In this document: positions 63,377-64,000 of the stretch, piece after piece
Layout: each line of letters opens with the position of its first letter
Position numbering within the stretch: position 1 is the first letter of the stretch
Assembly: GCF_000828715.1 (NCBI RefSeq)
Contig: NZ_AP014583.1
Location: 2,168,001-2,232,000 of the forward strand
Length of the DNA: 64,000 bases
Direction of reading: 5' to 3'
Origin: Winogradskyella sp. PG-2
GTDB taxonomy: Bacteria; Bacteroidota; Bacteroidia; Flavobacteriales; Flavobacteriaceae
Program-made: the position numbers and the translations under genes
Notes under the pieces: generated by a model
Seen by the model: the letters and a program-made list of their open reading frames with translations, nothing else
What the model was told of the DNA's origin: nothing
Database searches by the model: none

Positions 63377-64000
63377 TGGGTTTAAAACAGAATTTACACA
63401 ATTTTAAAGAGAAGAATAAAGACAAGAAATGGCTTCCTGGATTTAATGCTCTTTTTACGTTTTTATATATGCCTAATGAGACTACACATAATGGTACTCA
63501 TATTAAAGCTGCAGATGATTTAAAGCGTACAATGAATACAGTAATCATGGCATTAGTACCATGTTTAATATTCGGAATGTTTAATGCTGGTTATCAGCAT
63601 TATTTAGCACAAGGGTTAATAGAATCTGCTGACGGATTTTTAGGTTCTTCTTTTTGGACATGGGATAACTTAGTTATTGGTCTTTGGAAAGTATTACCAT
63701 TAGTAGCTGTGTCTTATGGAGTTGGTTTAGCAGTAGAATTTGTATTCGCAATTATAAAAGGACACGAAGTAGAAGAAGGATATTTAGTAACAGGTATGTT
63801 AGTTCCATTAATTGTACCAATCGACATTCCATTATGGATGTTATCCGTAGCAGTAATCTTTGGTGTAGTTATTGGTAAAGAAGTTTTTGGAGGAACAGGA
63901 ATGAATATTCTAAATCCTGCATTAACAATTCGTGCATTCTTATTTTTCGCATATCCAACTTGGATGTCTGGTGATAAAGTATGGGTACATGGAGCTGTAG
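63376..64000 (+). CDS. nqrB: Na+-translocating NADH:quinone reductase subunit B, cut by window end
   Basis: The first 208 codons of a membrane subunit are present and the frame stays open to the window edge. The start reads MGLKQNLHNFKEKNKDKKW. Membrane helices follow (TVIMALVPCLIFGMFNAGY; VLPLVAVSYGVGLAVEFVF), with GYLVTGMLVPLIVPIDIPLW and GKEVFGGTGMNILNPALTIRAF. NqrB carries a covalently bound FMN, but the flavin-attachment site should lie beyond the end. It is translationally coupled to nqrA. Confidence 0.93.
   Translation, partial: MGLKQNLHNFKEKNKDKKWLPGFNALFTFLYMPNETTHNGTHIKAADDLKRTMNTVIMALVPCLIFGMFNAGYQHYLAQGLIESADGFLGSSFWTWDNLVIGLWKVLPLVAVSYGVGLAVEFVFAIIKGHEVEEGYLVTGMLVPLIVPIDIPLWMLSVAVIFGVVIGKEVFGGTGMNILNPALTIRAFLFFAYPTWMSGDKVWVHGAV

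Noticed and set aside
1..64000. CRISPR array, prophage or insertion sequence
   Set aside because: No short regular repeats with spacers, and no integrase, transposase or phage structural motifs, were seen on either strand.

Overview
The window is visibly AT-rich throughout and belongs to a marine-type member of the Flavobacteriaceae (Bacteroidota). The evidence is a 287-residue Bacteroidota-type primary sigma factor, matches to the Bacteroidota promoter consensus (TTTG, about 19 bases, TAnnTTTG), Type IX secretion components (PorT and a DUF5103 plug protein), several proteins with Type IX sorting domains, Omp28 and DUF6029 proteins, and the start of a Na+-translocating NADH:quinone reductase operon. 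No rRNA, tRNA, CRISPR array, prophage or insertion sequence was seen.

Region 1 (1-24155) is one large + strand exopolysaccharide locus. It encodes ten glycosyltransferases (GT2 and GT4 types), five sulfotransferase-family proteins, a polysaccharide pyruvyl transferase, two hexapeptide-repeat acyltransferases, a Wzy-like polymerase, a UDP-xylose synthase, a WecA/TagO-type initiating transferase, a Wza-type export lipoprotein and a Wzc-type chain-length tyrosine kinase. The genes are tightly packed and often overlap. A lipid-linked repeat unit is probably started by the WecA homologue, built by the glycosyltransferases, decorated with sulfate, pyruvate and acyl groups, polymerised by Wzy and exported by Wza/Wzc. 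No flippase (Wzx) is seen, so it probably lies upstream of the window. One sulfotransferase gene is flanked by a 59-bp direct repeat of its neighbour's 3' end and appears frameshifted.

Region 2 (24160-35442) is mostly core genes on the minus strand: rpe, rpoD, pnp, rpsO, accD and fbaA. Between them are a HTH-type regulator, a twice-frameshifted lipoprotein pseudogene and a few orphan lipoproteins.

Region 3 (35567-47729) carries a lipid-anchored BamA/TamA-family barrel, a SpoU methyltransferase, porT, ubiE/menG, trkA-trkH, three small single-membrane-segment proteins, an aminotransferase, a fatty-acid desaturase and rsmG.

Region 4 (47792-55804) is a block of exported proteins: two Type IX cargo proteins (one with an Omp28 thioredoxin-like domain), a DUF6029 barrel, a TlpA-like thioredoxin, a divergent Omp28 lipoprotein and a Type IX-exported serine hydrolase. 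The repeated CxxC proteins suggest an envelope thiol-redox module.

Region 5 (55948-64000) has pruA, a possible papain-like-fold protein, apaG, a PLP-dependent decarboxylase, the DUF5103 plug protein, nqrA, and nqrB cut by the window end.

All product calls come from reading translated sequence and motifs; no database search was run.
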